DNA from: Ailurus styani
Lineage: Eukaryota > Chordata > Mammalia > Carnivora > Ailuridae
Reading direction: 5' to 3'
Length of the DNA: 64,000 bases
Assembly: GCA_002007465.1 (NCBI GenBank)
Contig: LNAC01000336.1
Span: 632,447 to 696,446 of the forward strand
This document shows, one piece after another, positions 33,663-46,329 of the stretch. The translations under genes were made by a program, and so were the position numbers. How positions within the stretch are numbered: the first letter of the stretch is position 1; every line of letters starts with the position of its first letter. Below the pieces are notes generated by a model that worked only from the letters and a program-made list of their open reading frames with translations, was not told the DNA's origin and made no database searches.

Positions 33663-34520
33663 CAACGCTTGCACAAAATTAAATGACGACTTATTTTTCT
33701 AACGATTCTTTTTCCTTTACTCTGTATCAATTCTATCTCATGCATTGAAATGACAACTTCTAAGATATTTAACCTTCATATTAAATGAATTCTGACAATG
33801 CCAACAAATATGGATTACAGAGATGGAAACCAGAATGGTGCCAAAGGATCTTTCTGTCCAAACTATCTGTTTCACTGGCCTGGCATGATGCCCCAAATTC
33901 CACCCCTTCTGCTTCATTCTTTCTAGTTAAGATAAGCCATTTTATTTCCAGGAACTCTCTATTAAAATGCAATAAAACCACAGGAGAGGTAAAATATTAA
34001 GCTATTATCAAGCACAAACACCTTACTCTGAGATTACTTTTGCACAAAATTAGCTGTCATGAGAGAAAGCAGAAAACAGGGCCCGGGGGGATGATCAGGA
34101 GGGATGATAAAGGGGCAGGATGGGAAGGGAAAACCGCTAACGGCTGTGGGCAGAGAGACCGGGAATGTCAGGTGAACAAAGGACTTGCAGCAGGCTTGCA
34201 GGCACTGGAGGACCAGCAAGAACCCCAGACTGGGACAGCAGCCTGCTGAGGACAAATGGGTGACGAAGAGGAAACAGTTCACTCTCCCTCCTTTGCAAAA
34301 CTGATGAAAAAATGAAGTTCTTCTGTGCCCCAGCTTGCTAAGCATTGTGTTTCAATAAGCAGACCCTACATATATAGAGAGAAACATATTTAGAATTCTC
34401 ATCTTGCCTCTCGTGAAGTTGGATCATCTTTACTCTGTCAGCCTCTCTAGGAATCAGAGCTGTAGAAAGGAAACTTCGACTACAGATGGAGGATGAAGAG
34501 CGGCATTTTGAGGACAATGG
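33663..34520. other. Intronic sequence; a small GC-richer patch
   Basis: 34070-34260 is richer in G and C than its surroundings and carries short frames on both strands, none recognisable. No repeat identified. Confidence 0.4.
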
Positions 34521-34524
34521 GCTG

Positions 34525-34640
34525 CAGTGGTAGTTCACAAACTCTCCTGTATAGACAAGTCTCCTGGGGATCTAGTTGAAGGGCACATTCCGGTTCAGTG
34601 GGTCTGGAGCCAAGATTCTCTATCTAGTAAATAACCATGT
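34525..34640 (+). repeat. MER5-like hAT DNA transposon fragment
   Basis: 'gtagttcacaaactctcctg', 'gtctcctggggatctagttg' and 'ccggttcagtgggtctggag' follow the order of MER5A/B-type elements. Short and diverged. Confidence 0.45.
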
Positions 34641-35213
34641 CATACCCATGCAACGGGTCCAGGATGAATAGCAGTAACGCACAACAGAAATATAGTATGA
34701 GCCACCCACACAATTTAAATTTTCTGGGAGCCATGGGAAAACAAATGAAAAAACAAATTTTAGTGTTAACTAAATTTATCAAAGATATTTATGTAAACAA
34801 TACAGAAAAATATGAGAGATTTTACATCTTTTCCTTGTAGTACATTTTTGAAAACCACTGTGTATTTTACACAGGAAAATACAGTAGAACTCGGTTTGGG
34901 CCAGTCACATGGCAAGTGCGCCACAGCCCCATTGCCTCATGGCCACTGCATGCGCCACGGCAAATCTAGGGTAAAGCACAATTGTCGCAAAAGTAGATAT
35001 CCCTACAGACAAGATACAAATATGGAATATTCTGTCAGCCATTGGTGGCCTTTTTTTCATTATAGAACAGGTGTGAATTTAAAATACAAGGGACTGTATG
35101 TTAACTACAGTGGAGTTTAAAATAAAGTCAAATAAAATACAAGTGAATGATGTTCCTAAGTATGTTGTAAACTCCTACTATCTTTTGTGATATTTTATAA
35201 ATTTCCTTTTTTC
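34641..35213. other. Intronic sequence, nothing recognised
   Basis: A 102-residue frame at 34812-35120 has no recognisable domain. No named repeat. Confidence 0.4.
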
Positions 35214-35897
35214 GTCAGTGTTCTCCAGAGAAACACAGTATGTAATATCTTTATTTTTAAAAAGATTTATTTTACAGTGAGAGAGTAAGAGCTTGAGCAG
35301 GCAGAAGGAGAGAGAATCAGAAGCAGACTCCCCACTGAGCATGGAGCCTGATGTAGGGGGATCCATCTCAGGACCCTGAGATCATGATGTGAGCCAAAAC
35401 CAAAAGTTGGATGCTTAACTGACTGAGCCACCGAGGTGCCACAGTATGTAGTATGTTTAAATGACATCCTATTTACATCTTTAAGTTGCATCTTAACACG
35501 ATTAATCTTATAGAATTGACCAATTATAGAGACTGAGAAGTCCAAAGATCTGCAATTGCTAAGCTGGAGACCATTAGTATAAATTGCAGTCCAAGTTAAA
35601 AGGCTTGAGAAACAGGACAGCCCATAGTGTAAGTTACAGCTCAAGGGCCTCAAAGGACTGTTTCTCCAGCTCAGTTAGGCAGGCAAAATTCCCTTTTACT
35701 CGGCCTTTGTGTTCTATTCAAATATTTAACTGACTGGAGGAGGCACAGCCATGCTGGGAAGGGCGGTCTGCTCCACTCAGTCTATTACTTTAGATGTTCA
35801 TCTCATGCAGAAATATCCTTGCAGACACACCCAGAACATTCAACCAAATGCCTGGGCACCTGATGGCCCAGTCTAGTTGACACAAAATTAACCATCA
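35214..35897 (-). mobile_element. ERVL-type solo LTR, MLT2-like, minus orientation, split by a SINE
   Basis: Reverse-complement of the family at 2658-3140: it ends on the plus strand 'cagtctagttgacacaaaat' then taaccatca, and its other edge is gtcagtgttctccagagaaa. The SINE at 35249-35440 interrupts it close to the LTR 3' end. Confidence 0.65.
35234..35454 (-). mobile_element. Can-SINE, minus orientation, within the MLT2-like LTR
   Basis: Body 35249-35440 with head 'ctgactgagccaccgaggtg'. Duplications cacagtatgtaatat and cacagtatgtagtat. Confidence 0.92.
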
Positions 35898-35904
35898 CAT
35901 TTCC

Positions 35905-36140
35905 CTTTGAAGCCTTCCTGTACTTGCCCAATGAGAAACTTTACACCCCATCCCATACTTCTATAAGATCTTGCAAATACCTCTATTAAAGCACTTTAAA
36001 CATTCTGTTCTAAATAGCTTTCTTAATCTTAGCTATCTGAAAGCACAGAACATGGCTTATTCATCTTTACATATGCATTTTCTATCATTGTGACTGGCAC
36101 AGAAGCAGTCAATAAATTCAGTTTACCTTCTGTGTCTAGC
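35905..36140 (+). repeat. L2 3'-end fragment
   Basis: 'gaagccttcctgtacttgcc' through 'gactggcacagaagcagtca' and ataaattcag follows the L2 3' end. Confidence 0.55.
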
Positions 36141-36169
36141 ACACTGCTCAATTCTGTCAGATGTGCAAC

Positions 36170-36310
36170 TCAACTTGGACATCACACTGTATATATAGCA
36201 ATATGCCCATTTTAAATATGAAAAATAAAGAACAGAAGTAATTAAATTTTACAAAGCTCACAAAACTAGTAAGAGGTGGTTGGAGACTAAACTTGGTCTG
36301 TTAGACACTA
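36170..36310 (+). repeat. MIR-like fragment
   Basis: 'cccattttaaatatgaaaaa', 'acaaagctcacaaaactagt' and 'agaggtggttggagactaaa' match the MIR core order. Confidence 0.5.
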
Positions 36311-37904
36311 GAAGCTGTTTTTATTTTGCCACACTGGTTGTCTAATATTAATCAAATGTATAAAGGGTTTTACCTTGACAATTAAGTGCTGTTTCTTAAA
36401 TGAGTCTCGTGAATACATAACTTCCACAGCTAGTCCAATCTTAATACTCAAATATAGAGTGTCGAATCTTTGATGAAGCTACACTTAGTAAGAGAAAAAC
36501 AACAAACATACAACCACCACCCAGCGTAGTGGACAATTGTTAAGTTTGTGGTCAGTCTGCATCTTTTATGCCCTACATTCCATGACTGAAATAGAAGCAG
36601 CAATCCACTTTCCCAGCTGCCTTTGCAACAAGGCTACAGACACGTGACCTAGGTTCTGTCAAGTGATGTGTCCAGCCAAACCCCTGATTCAAATATGAGC
36701 CAAGGAGGATGCCTGTGCCCCAGGTACTTGAATTTCTGGGAGGATGCTAGAGCATGGCAAACACCACCCCCATGTACACAGGCAGCAATAGCAGCCTCAT
36801 TGCTTAATCGGTGCAACCACAGTATAATTTAGACCTTGTTCAGGATGCAAATCCTTGGAGTTCACTTCACTATATCCCCTTGGTGGTTATGTGAATGATG
36901 TATGCCTAAGTTCTTTTCAGTTTGGGGCACCTTTGAATCATCCTAGAGAAGGGATTACCTACTCCTCTTTTGAGAGGACTTATGCTTGGCTACCCACCAG
37001 CCTGGCTCTTCTAGTGAGATAACCCAACACTGAATCCCCCCCCCCCGCCTCCTTATTAGAGATTTCTACACCAGGCAAGATTTAGTTTTGTCATCTTGTC
37101 CACAGCAGCAGTTCTCATTTAGAGTCTGTGGGTCACCTTCAAACATCTGGTCTCCATTTACCTTTCTACCACTCAGTGGGAGCAGCCTGGTGTTTCAGAG
37201 CTATGCATTAGAGCAGAAGACAAGGGCACATGACTGCTGATTGATTTTTAGAATACATAATTTACACTTTGGTTCCTCTCTCCCTTGGCAGACACCAAAT
37301 GTAGAATATATATGCCAAATCGGGAGATTGTATGACCGGCGCCTGTCCTTTCCTATCTGATTTGGTGCTTACAGATGTGTGTCTTTTCCCACCTCCTCCT
37401 CCCCTCTCTCTTATGTCCCATGTCATGGTTGAACTTTGGAAAAACAGTCTTTGAGTAGCAAACTAACCTGGAGTTTTTACTGGTCTAAAAGTTCACTTCG
37501 ATCCACACGTTTATGCAAGACACGGCTGGTGATGATAATTTTGTAAGCCATACGTGTCATCACAGTTTTCATTTACTCAATCAAAAAGTATTTTGGCCAC
37601 TTTCTACATATTTTGTTCTGGGGCATAATGATAGCCAAACAGATATCCTCACGAGATTTTTCTTTTTTAACCTAAAGGCAGAACACCTACAGGAATATAC
37701 AGTGATAAATACAAGTACAGTTTTATTAAGTCAAGGTGTTCCCACCAACTCTTAAAAAATAGCCAGTGATTCTGAAGAGGTTCGGGGCATCCACCCCCAC
37801 CCCGCACCCCACCCTAGAAGGTGCCACTTTGGTATGTGGATTATTTTGAGCTGAAGGCTCAATTTCATTTTTCAAACTTGCTTCCACTCAGTCCTATGCA
37901 TCCT
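36311..37904. other. Intronic sequence with a possible ancient repeat
   Basis: 36530-36780 ('tttcccagctgcctttgcaa', 'acacgtgacctaggttctgt') resembles a common old repeat of unknown class. C11 run near 37040. No gene. Confidence 0.35.
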
Positions 37905-38140
37905 GTGTTCTAAGAACACTGGGCTATTTTTGGCTAAGAAATGCCTTCTCCCACATCCCTATTATGAAAAACCCTGCTTGTGCTTTAAGGCCCATCCCGA
38001 GTATTATCTACTTTGTAAGGGTTTGCCTTACCTGGCCTTCTCTGATTAACATCTCTCTTTTCAACTACTCCAAACCAATTTACCACACCTAAGAACACTT
38101 AACTTTTGCTTCTGCTATGAATACGATTTTCCACAACTGA
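37905..38140 (+). repeat. L2 fragment
   Basis: 'gaaatgccttctcccacatc', 'gtgctttaaggcccatcccg' and 'cttacctggccttctctgat' follow the L2 3' region. Confidence 0.6.
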
Positions 38141-40569
38141 ACAATAGGCACTGAACAGTAACGCTCTTCACTACTTTGATCAGTTCATATTAATCTGAAT
38201 TTCAAAATGCAGGATCACATTTTTGAAAAAAAAAATACCGTAGATTGCATATGGTACAGTTCCAGATGGTCCCATTCCCTTAAACTCCAATGGGAAACAA
38301 ACTACCTGCACTTGTGAAAAAACAAAGATCTAGACAGGAGGAAAAGGGAGGACAGGTAATATATTTAGGTGCATATGTGCACTTTCCATTCACTTGTAGC
38401 TAGAGGTGGTGTTGGGATATTTTCAGGGCAGAAAAGGATGTTTCTACCAGAGAGATAAAGTCAAGCAGTCTAACTTGGCAACTTAAGGATGTGTTTCAAA
38501 ACCAGAGATAGCCCAGATAATTAAGAAGTGATTTAGAAGAAATTGTATGAGAATCAGTACTTGGCCCATGGGGACATTGGGGATTTTATCAAGAGATGTG
38601 AAGGTTTTAATTTCATTTCTTTCAAACTTTAGAGAAGATTTGCAAGATACAAAAGACAATTTATCCAGAAAGATGACAAAAGGAATGTGTAATGCTGATG
38701 AATGGCAAAAACACCAGAATTCTCCCCTCCTTTTTTTTAGAGCTATATTGAGAATCCAAAGATAAAACTAACATTTGTAAAGAGAATGAAATCCTAAGAT
38801 TGTGATCAGGTTTTAAAAGACTATGTAGCTACTCCAATGGAGCGCAAATCTGTTTTAGATTAATGGCATTTTAGGCTCCTACAAAGTATATGAATGGCAT
38901 TTTGAACCATTCCTGTGCAGGGAAATGGAATTCTGATGGGTGTTGGACTTGCAATCTCAGTTGATAAAATGGAGAAATATAGACTGGGGCCAAATATGAC
39001 TGGAGGTATTAGTAAATACTCAAATTACTCTATCCACAATGATAAATGGGAAACTATTTCAGTATGTATGCAGTTTTTTAGTAGCCTACTCTATACCCTG
39101 TCATTTGCCACAATGCTGTTTCCATTTTTATTAATAGTTTTGATGAAGGTACAAAATGATACATATTCACATGGAGAGATGGTTAAAAATAGAGATAGCA
39201 AATACTTTAAATGATAGAATAGGTATGTAAGAGGTCCTTGACAGGGTTGAAAAATGGACTGTTTATAATAGGACAACATTCACTGGGGATGGATATAATT
39301 TTGAGTATATTTCCTACCTCCCTTAATGTCTATGGGTAGTATGAGACTTGAATTAGGTATTATCAACTATCTGAAGATTCTTCTATTGATAAGGATTCTA
39401 TCATGAGTCAAGGAAATAAGATATTTACGAAAACTGGGCAAAATCTCTTGGACTGTAGGAGATTGGGATTGGAAAGGTACAAATATCTCCATCTATTTAA
39501 GAATTGAAGAACCCACCATATTCTCTACTGCTCAGGCCCTAAGTCAGCTATTTTATTCATTGCAGTGGGAAGCCATTCTGAGTGAGATATTGATAGACTG
39601 ATGTACACAGGGAGGGACAGGAGGGGTGTCTGAATTTGAGATCTTGTTATAGAAGAGACTAACGAATACAGAATGATCAGCCTGGAGAGGAGAAATGTCA
39701 TGAAGCAGATGTTTAATATCTTCGAATATTTTAAGTACTTTCTTGTGGACAAGAATTAGACTTTTGTGTGTATATGACTTTAAGGGAGGGAAAAGTGGTT
39801 AAAGGACAAGGAAAAATATATTAAGGGAGGAAAAAGATGTTAAGAAGAATAATTGTGGAAAAATAAGATGAAATTTCTTGAAAGAATATTATGTACAAAG
39901 ATGGGTTGTAGTCAAAGGAGATTCAGTACATCAAGTTCAAACACGAGATCCAGTCTAACTGTCCAGGTTAAGGCTTACTTCATCTTCTTGAGGAGGAACC
40001 ATAGAAACAGATGAATGAAATGGCCATAGGACATTTGGGAATGGAAATTGAATGAGCAATAGTACTTGCCCCATAGGGCACTTAGGATTTTAATCTGGAG
40101 GCTTAAAATTTTATTCTGTTTTTTAAATATTCTTGTTTCTCTTCATGTTACATACCTTTTCACTGCTTTTTCTTTTAATCTTTTATCAAAGTTCCATTCT
40201 TCAGTTATCAGAGGATTGAGTATTTTTTTTAAGTTCTATTTTAGGTCTGGCAGAATTAATAAAGCTAAGAATCCCCCTTACCTCTCCAGTTGTGTGTGTA
40301 CATGCACAATAGGACCGAAATTTCAGAACTTCAGTAGGAAGAAACAATTCAAGAAGGATTCCTTCATATCAAAGGTAATTTTTAGAAATACATAAATTTT
40401 ACTGACAAACTATCACCCCCTTCCTGAAGATGGAGCTCAAGCCAACTCATAATAGAACAAATTGGCTTCAACTTCCAGCTGAGCCCTTATAGGGATGGAC
40501 TACTGAATCACTGAACCATGGAGGAGGGAGTATTCTGAGCTACAAGAAATCATGATCCATTACAGCATC
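38141..40569. other. Intronic sequence with two distantly similar stretches
   Basis: 38550-38620 (cttggcccatggggacattg) and 40058-40125 (cttgccccatagggcactta) are partly alike in the same orientation and may be copies of one old repeat. Several frames of up to 109 residues are unassigned. Confidence 0.35.
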
Positions 40570-41070
40570 TGTGGTAGGCAGAACAATATCTCCCCATCCA
40601 GCTCCATGGGTCTTGATTCTCAAAACATATAAATGCATTATTTGGCAAGGGAACATTAAAGATGCAGATAGATTTAACATTGCTAATCAACTGACCCCAA
40701 GATAGAATCATTATCCTGGATTATGTGGTCAGGGTAATCACAAAGGCCTTTAAAAAAAAAAAAAAAAAAGAGGCCAAAGAGGAGAGTCAGAGGAAGACAT
40801 GACTAAGAAAGCACGGCTGGAGAGAAGCCATGTTGCCAGATTTGAGGATGGAGGAGAGCCACAAGCTTACCAATGTAGGCAGTCTATAGGAGCTGAAACC
40901 GACAAGGAAAGATTCTTTGCTGGAGACTCCAGAAAGAACTGCAGCTATGCTGAGGCCAGGATCTTAGGCCAGGGCAACCTACATCCAAGTCCTGACCTCC
41001 AGAAATTTATAACAAATTTATGTTGTTTTAAGCCATTATGCTCATAATGTTATTAGCAGACATAGAAAAT
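40570..41070 (+). mobile_element. MaLR solo LTR, MLT1 (C/D-like)
   Basis: tggtaggcagaacaatatct, 'tgcagatagatttaacattg', 'gattatcc'-type block as 'attatcctggattatgtggt', 'cagaaagaactgcagctatg' and the end 'tatgttgttttaagccatta' are MLT1 landmarks in order. An A18 run (about 40752-40769) replaces the usual ccttataag stretch. Confidence 0.82.
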
Positions 41071-42383
41071 TGGAAGATTCGATCATAACCCTTATTCAGG
41101 AGACAAATGAACATATCTAAACAAGCAAATAGGATTTCAATTCAGTGCAGTTTTAAATAAGATTTGCCAATGCTAGATTTCTCCTCATTTGCATAAATGT
41201 AACTTACTGTTGAGTGAAAACACAAGGACCCTGGAATACCGTAAGAATAGTAAAGTTGATTTGTTTTATCCCTTAATATATTAAGGATGAGCCTCAGTTT
41301 TCCCCTTGCAAAAATTAGCTAAATCAAAATGAATTTCTTCTACGCTACTTACACCTACTTTGACTTCCATTTAGTTGACCCTGATGCCAAGATCTTTAAT
41401 AATTTGACAGGGAAGAAGCTCTAATTCTTTGGGGGCTTATTCTGCTTAGCCAGCTAGTAAATTAAAGACTTGAGATTAACATTTTTGTCTTCCTGAAGCT
41501 AGAACTCTAATTCTCTCCACTCTATCATTTTCCATTTTTTTTCTCCTCAGTGATAATATAGAGATCTATTTTGATGTTCCCACGGACTTAACCAGTATTT
41601 TAAAAAAATGTTCATTATAGTCTAGTGTGTCTTACACTCCACTTTGAAACATGTCTCACTCCCACCCCACTTCCCAAGATACTCAGTATAACCTTCTTTT
41701 GTGTCAGTAGATTTTCTTTCTCTGATGCGTCTGTGTCCCATTCAGCACCGTAGGAGAAAGATCTGGGTATGATATAGATTGCTTCTCTCCCCTCTGCCAC
41801 CAAGATACCTCTTTCAACTGCCAAAAGCAGTTCAGAGGTCCTTTAATCATCAGTAGTGATGACTATTTTGCTTAGTCTTGAGAACTTTTCTGTTTAAAAC
41901 ACTACACATTTATGAAAAGCACTTTTATCTCATTCTACTATTCATAAGCACCCATTTGATGTTGGAGAATTCCGAAGAATAGGGTCTATAATAAGAAAGT
42001 TCCAATTACTAGAACTTTCCCATTCCTGTGATCTAGGCCTGACTCGACATGCCTCTCCCAGGGAGGCATACCCCAGCAGGTCATGTTTCCCTACCCTGTT
42101 TCAAGTTTAGCTCATTCACAACTGTGGTTGGAGAGGTTTCATGGAAACGTGACCTACAATCCTTGTTGTCCATTACGGTATTTCCAGTATCTCAAGGGGT
42201 GCTATAAACATTTAAGACTTTTCAAAAGCCTTTTGTTTTTATTGTTAGCATGAGCCATGTGGCAGGACTTCCCAGTAAGTAGATTTAAATCTACTGGGAG
42301 ACTTCGAATGCCCCCCATATGTCCTGAGGTTTCTGGGAAGTACAATTAGTCCATTGTGCGGACTCTGGGCTTTGCTTTTACAT
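41071..42383. other. Intronic sequence, nothing recognised
   Basis: No gene or nameable repeat. Confidence 0.4.
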
Positions 42384-42640
42384 GGATCTTCCCTCTGGAA
42401 TGCCCTTGTACCACCTCTGCTTCACAACTCAAGCTCGTGGACTCCACTAAGTACTTCCTCCTGTTTTATGAGCCCCATCACTAGGTCGAAGTAATAATTG
42501 CCCTCTGCTGCTCTCACTGATTACCCTTTGTTGTAAGGTTTTCCACATTGCACTACTATAATTATTTGTCTATCTATTAGATCATTAGATATGCAGGTTC
42601 AGTGACTGTCTTCACGTTTGCCTCTCTGCACAGCACTGAC
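42384..42640 (+). repeat. L2 3'-end fragment
   Basis: 'ttccctctggaatgcccttg', 'cactaagtacttcctcctgt' and 'cactactataattatttgtc' follow the L2 3' end in plus orientation. Confidence 0.65.
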
Positions 42641-43354
42641 CATACTAACTGAGTGACAGAATGGGAATCAAACTGCCAAGGGAGGGGTCAGGAAGAGAAA
42701 AGACCACAGTACCAGAATCGGGAAAAACTATCATGTGTAAGTCCTAAGATTCCTTAACTGTGTGCCTATAAACAAATCACTGCAGTCCTCTTGAGACGGT
42801 TTCCTTATGTACCGATTTCTGCTATAACATTTGTTTTATAAATGCAAATTTGTCTCAAAGCAATTGATACATTAGCAGATAATTTGAACACAAGTTTCCT
42901 TTTAAGCACAATTTGGTCCTTGAGAAAGGGTGAAAGAAATTGATCTACATGAACTGAGTAAAAATACAGTACACGTTTACACACATATATCTCAGTGATC
43001 TAACTACACCTCAACTCACCATGTATTATGAGCCTGGCTCACCCACATTGGGTCATTACAACTTTCTGTCCAATTTCAGATCACTTCTAAAACTTCACAG
43101 TAATTTACAAGCTACAACTCTTCCAACACCCACTTCCACAAGTACCTTTGTATCTTTTTCAAATACTACTTCATAGTATTTATGTTTTAACTATTTGACA
43201 CATGTGAAACTTAAGTTCCTATCTTTATAAATTTTTAATAGATCACTGATGAAGTTTGAGTGTTGAGCCTATCCATTCTTCTTGTAAACACATTTTCCCC
43301 CAATTAGTATAATTTTACACAGCACGGTGATTTTTAGGAATGTATGTTTTATTT
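42641..43354. other. Intronic sequence, nothing recognised
   Basis: Possible MIR trace at about 42735-42800. No gene. Confidence 0.4.
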
Positions 43355-43785
43355 AGAACTGACTGTATGGGGGCACTTGGGTAGCTTGGTAGGTTAACCA
43401 TCAGACTCCAGATTTTGTCTCAGGTCATAATCTCAGGGTCATGAGATAGAGCCCTGCATCCGGTTCCATACTCAGGGGGGAGTCTGCTGGAGATTCTCAC
43501 ACTTTGCCCCTCTCCCGCCTCACATGCATGCTCTAAAACAAGTACATCTTTTTCTTAAAAAATATTTTATTTATTTATTTGACACACAGAGAGAGATACC
43601 ACAAGTAGGCAGATAGGCAGGCAGAGAGAGGAGGAAGCAGCCTCCCTGCCAAGCAGAGAGCCTGATGCAGGCCTCGATCTCAGGACACTTCGATCATGAC
43701 CTGAGTGAGCTGAAGACTTTAACCCACTGAGCCACCCAGGCACCCTAAAAGAAATAAATCTTAAGAAATAAGAACTGACTGTATG
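43355..43785 (+). mobile_element. Older Can-SINE (plus) split by a younger Can-SINE
   Basis: Outer SINE begins gggcacttgggtagcttgg and ends gaaataaatcttaagaaata. Its duplication agaactgactgtatg at 43355-43369 and 43771-43785 is perfect although the body is diverged. The inner SINE lies in its A-rich tail. Confidence 0.9.
43559..43746 (-). mobile_element. Can-SINE nested inside another Can-SINE
   Basis: Reverse-complement body (ATTT)n tail, 'gcaggcctcgatctcaggac' and head 'cccactgagccacccaggca', inserted in the tail of the plus-strand SINE. Confidence 0.92.
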
Positions 43786-43989
43786 CAAAATGGTAATACT
43801 AATTTATGTAACCTCCCTCACACTTGTTATTTTAATATGCTAATGTAATATCAAAATCTTTTGAAATGTTAGCATTGCAAGCTGTTGCTAATATATCCTG
43901 TCCCAGGCTTGCCTGTATTTGTAACTGGCATTATTTGTGGTGGATTCTGTAAGGGGTTTGCTCTCTCTCTTTTCTTCCCATTGCTCTAT

Positions 43990-45070
43990 CTGTTCTCCAT
44001 TGCTCTTAAGCAGTTACCACAAACTTAGCAGCTTCAAGCAAAGCTGTTATGGACAGAGTGGTGTTCCTTCAATATTCTTAGGTTGAAGCCTTAACCCTCC
44101 ATGTGACTATATTTGAAGATAAAGCCTTTGGAGGTGGTAATTAAGATTAAATGAGATCATAAGGATAAGGACCTACTCAAATAAGGCTGAAGTTCTTTAA
44201 GAAGAGATACCAGAGCTCTTTTTCTTCACACACACAGCAGAAAGGCCTGTGAGGACACAGTGAGGAGGTAGCCATCAGGAAAAGTGGCTTCACCAGAAAG
44301 GAGGCCTGCCACCACCTCGATATTGGAATTCCAACCTTCCATACAGAGAGAAAATAAGTTTTGTTGTTTAAGACACCTAATCTGTGGTATTGTTATGGTA
44401 GCAAGCAAGCAAATATAAATGTCCATTTATTACTTCACAGTTCCTATTTGTCAGAAGTCTGGGTATATAGCACACTTTGTCTTTTCAGTCTCATATGGCT
44501 AGAATCAAGGGATGAGCAAAGTTTAGAACTGACTATATGGGGACGCCTGGATGCAAAGTTAGGTTAGAATCCACAACTGTGGATCCCCTTGCACGTTCAT
44601 TTGGGTCATTGGCAGAATTCAGTTCCTTGCAGTTCTTGGACTGAGATCACAGTTTTCTTGTTGGCTACTGACCAGAGGTCATTCTCAGCTTCCAGAAGCC
44701 ACTCACCCCCATCAGCTTAGCTACCTGGTCCTCTCAACACAGTGCCTTTTGCAATGCAAACAAGAGAATTTCTGACTTCCTTAGTCTCTGATCTCTGAAC
44801 TCTAGGGGTTCATCTCCCTTTTGGTTGACTATCATAGATGGGACCTAAACTCAACTGATTAGGAAGCTTAAAAGACGCTTGAGTGATACCATCACATTTG
44901 TCAAGTCATGTAACATCTCATGGAAATGACATCCTATCATCTTTGCCATAATCTAGTCATTACAAGTTACAAGTTCCTCCCACACTAAAGTTGAGGGGAT
45001 TATATGAAGACATCAGTCATTGATGTCATCTTACAATTTTGCTTACCGGAAGGGAAACTCCAGTTCTGTT
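43990..45070 (+). repeat. Ancient dispersed repeat interrupted by an MLT1 LTR
   Basis: 'taccacaaacttagcagctt' is followed, after the MLT1, by 'tccatttattacttcacagt', 'ggcagaattcagttccttgc' and 'tgacatcctatcatctttgc', in the order of a frequent old mammalian repeat. Class not assigned. Confidence 0.55.
44045..44412 (+). mobile_element. MaLR solo LTR, MLT1
   Basis: tgttatggacagagtggtgt, 'gaagccttaaccctccatgt', 'gaggtggtaattaagattaa', 'gtgaggacacagtgaggagg' and the end 'ttgttgtttaagacacctaa' are all MLT1 landmarks. Confidence 0.85.
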
Positions 45071-45072
45071 CA

Positions 45073-45133
45073 GAGTAACAGTGTTCTAATTTGACTGGTA
45101 GAGCAGTTGACTGCTGAGTAACAGTGTTCTAAT
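45073..45133 (+). repeat. Short direct duplication
   Basis: gagtaacagtgttctaat occurs at 45073-45090 and 45116-45133, identical over 18 bases. Confidence 0.9.
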
Positions 45134-46329
45134 ACTTTTTAGCCCCCTAATACAACCTAGCCCCCAGTACCCAAAAATAGGACTGATTATGCCAGTTTCC
45201 TAGATGAGGCATCCAGGAAAGCATCATAAAAGGGGAATAATGGTCTTGCATCTGTTTTGCCCTTTGATGTTCACCTTTTTCCTGTCTTGAATGTAATATC
45301 TAGATTTCCTGGAGCTACCTTTTGTTCATAAGAATTTTAACAAACAGGAAGGTAGAATAGAAATTCATGTGAATATTGGGCTCAGAGTCCCCTTAGCTGT
45401 CACCACTTCTGGATTCTATGCCTCTAGTACTTTTTACATGAGAACAAGTCATTTTCTGATTAAACGTCGTCTCTATTATCATAGCTAAACAAACTACAAC
45501 TGGTAACACAATCAAGAGTAGCTTCCCCCTTGGCAGTGCTAGGAAGTGTTACCATTCGCATCCCTTCTTTCCAACACAGTTCAATGCAAATAGTACAAAG
45601 AATGTAAGTTCCCTCCTGCACTCCCGAAGGCTTTAGAGAAATAAAAATCTGATGCTTTTAAGCAAATATTTTAGAACCTTTCTGTGGGAGGGAGGGAGCA
45701 CAATGTAGGGTAGTAAGTAAGTAGGGAAAACAAAACAGGGATAATCACATAGAATTACTAGATTATTTTGTTTCCAGTCTTCAGTGTTTTATACCAATGC
45801 CAGAGATAATTTTATCACATTTTATTCAATCTGGTTTCAAAGCCTGCTGTGATTCACTCTTGGTAATCAAAGATTGAGAATATGAAATTTGATTTTAAGA
45901 AGGAGATGTTTTGCAAATTAGTTATTCTAAAAGTTGATTTACAAAAATGGGGTATAAATTGACTCATTTATAGTAATTAATGTACAATAAATAATTGCTT
46001 TCTATTTCTATATGCAGAAGCAATAGTTTACAATATTTTAAATATCCACAATAAAGGTTTTTGTCATCTGAGATTAGAAGACCATGTTTTGAGGCTAGGA
46101 GATCAAAGTCTGAAGGGACAGTGAGAAAAGAGTAGGACAAACACACATCTATTTTCCCATTATGAGGGGGCTCACTGTGTTACACTAAAGTCTCATGCTG
46201 GCAGAGATGGCACCGCCCAATTCTGTGGCATGGATGTGCAACGGAAGAATTAGTGTTAGGTTTCTCAAGAAGTTAGAGTTGGATTCTAGGAGGAAAGTGG
46301 TGGCATAAGTTCTAAATCTTCCTCAATCC
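45134..46329. other. Intronic sequence, nothing recognised
   Basis: No gene or nameable repeat. Confidence 0.4.
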
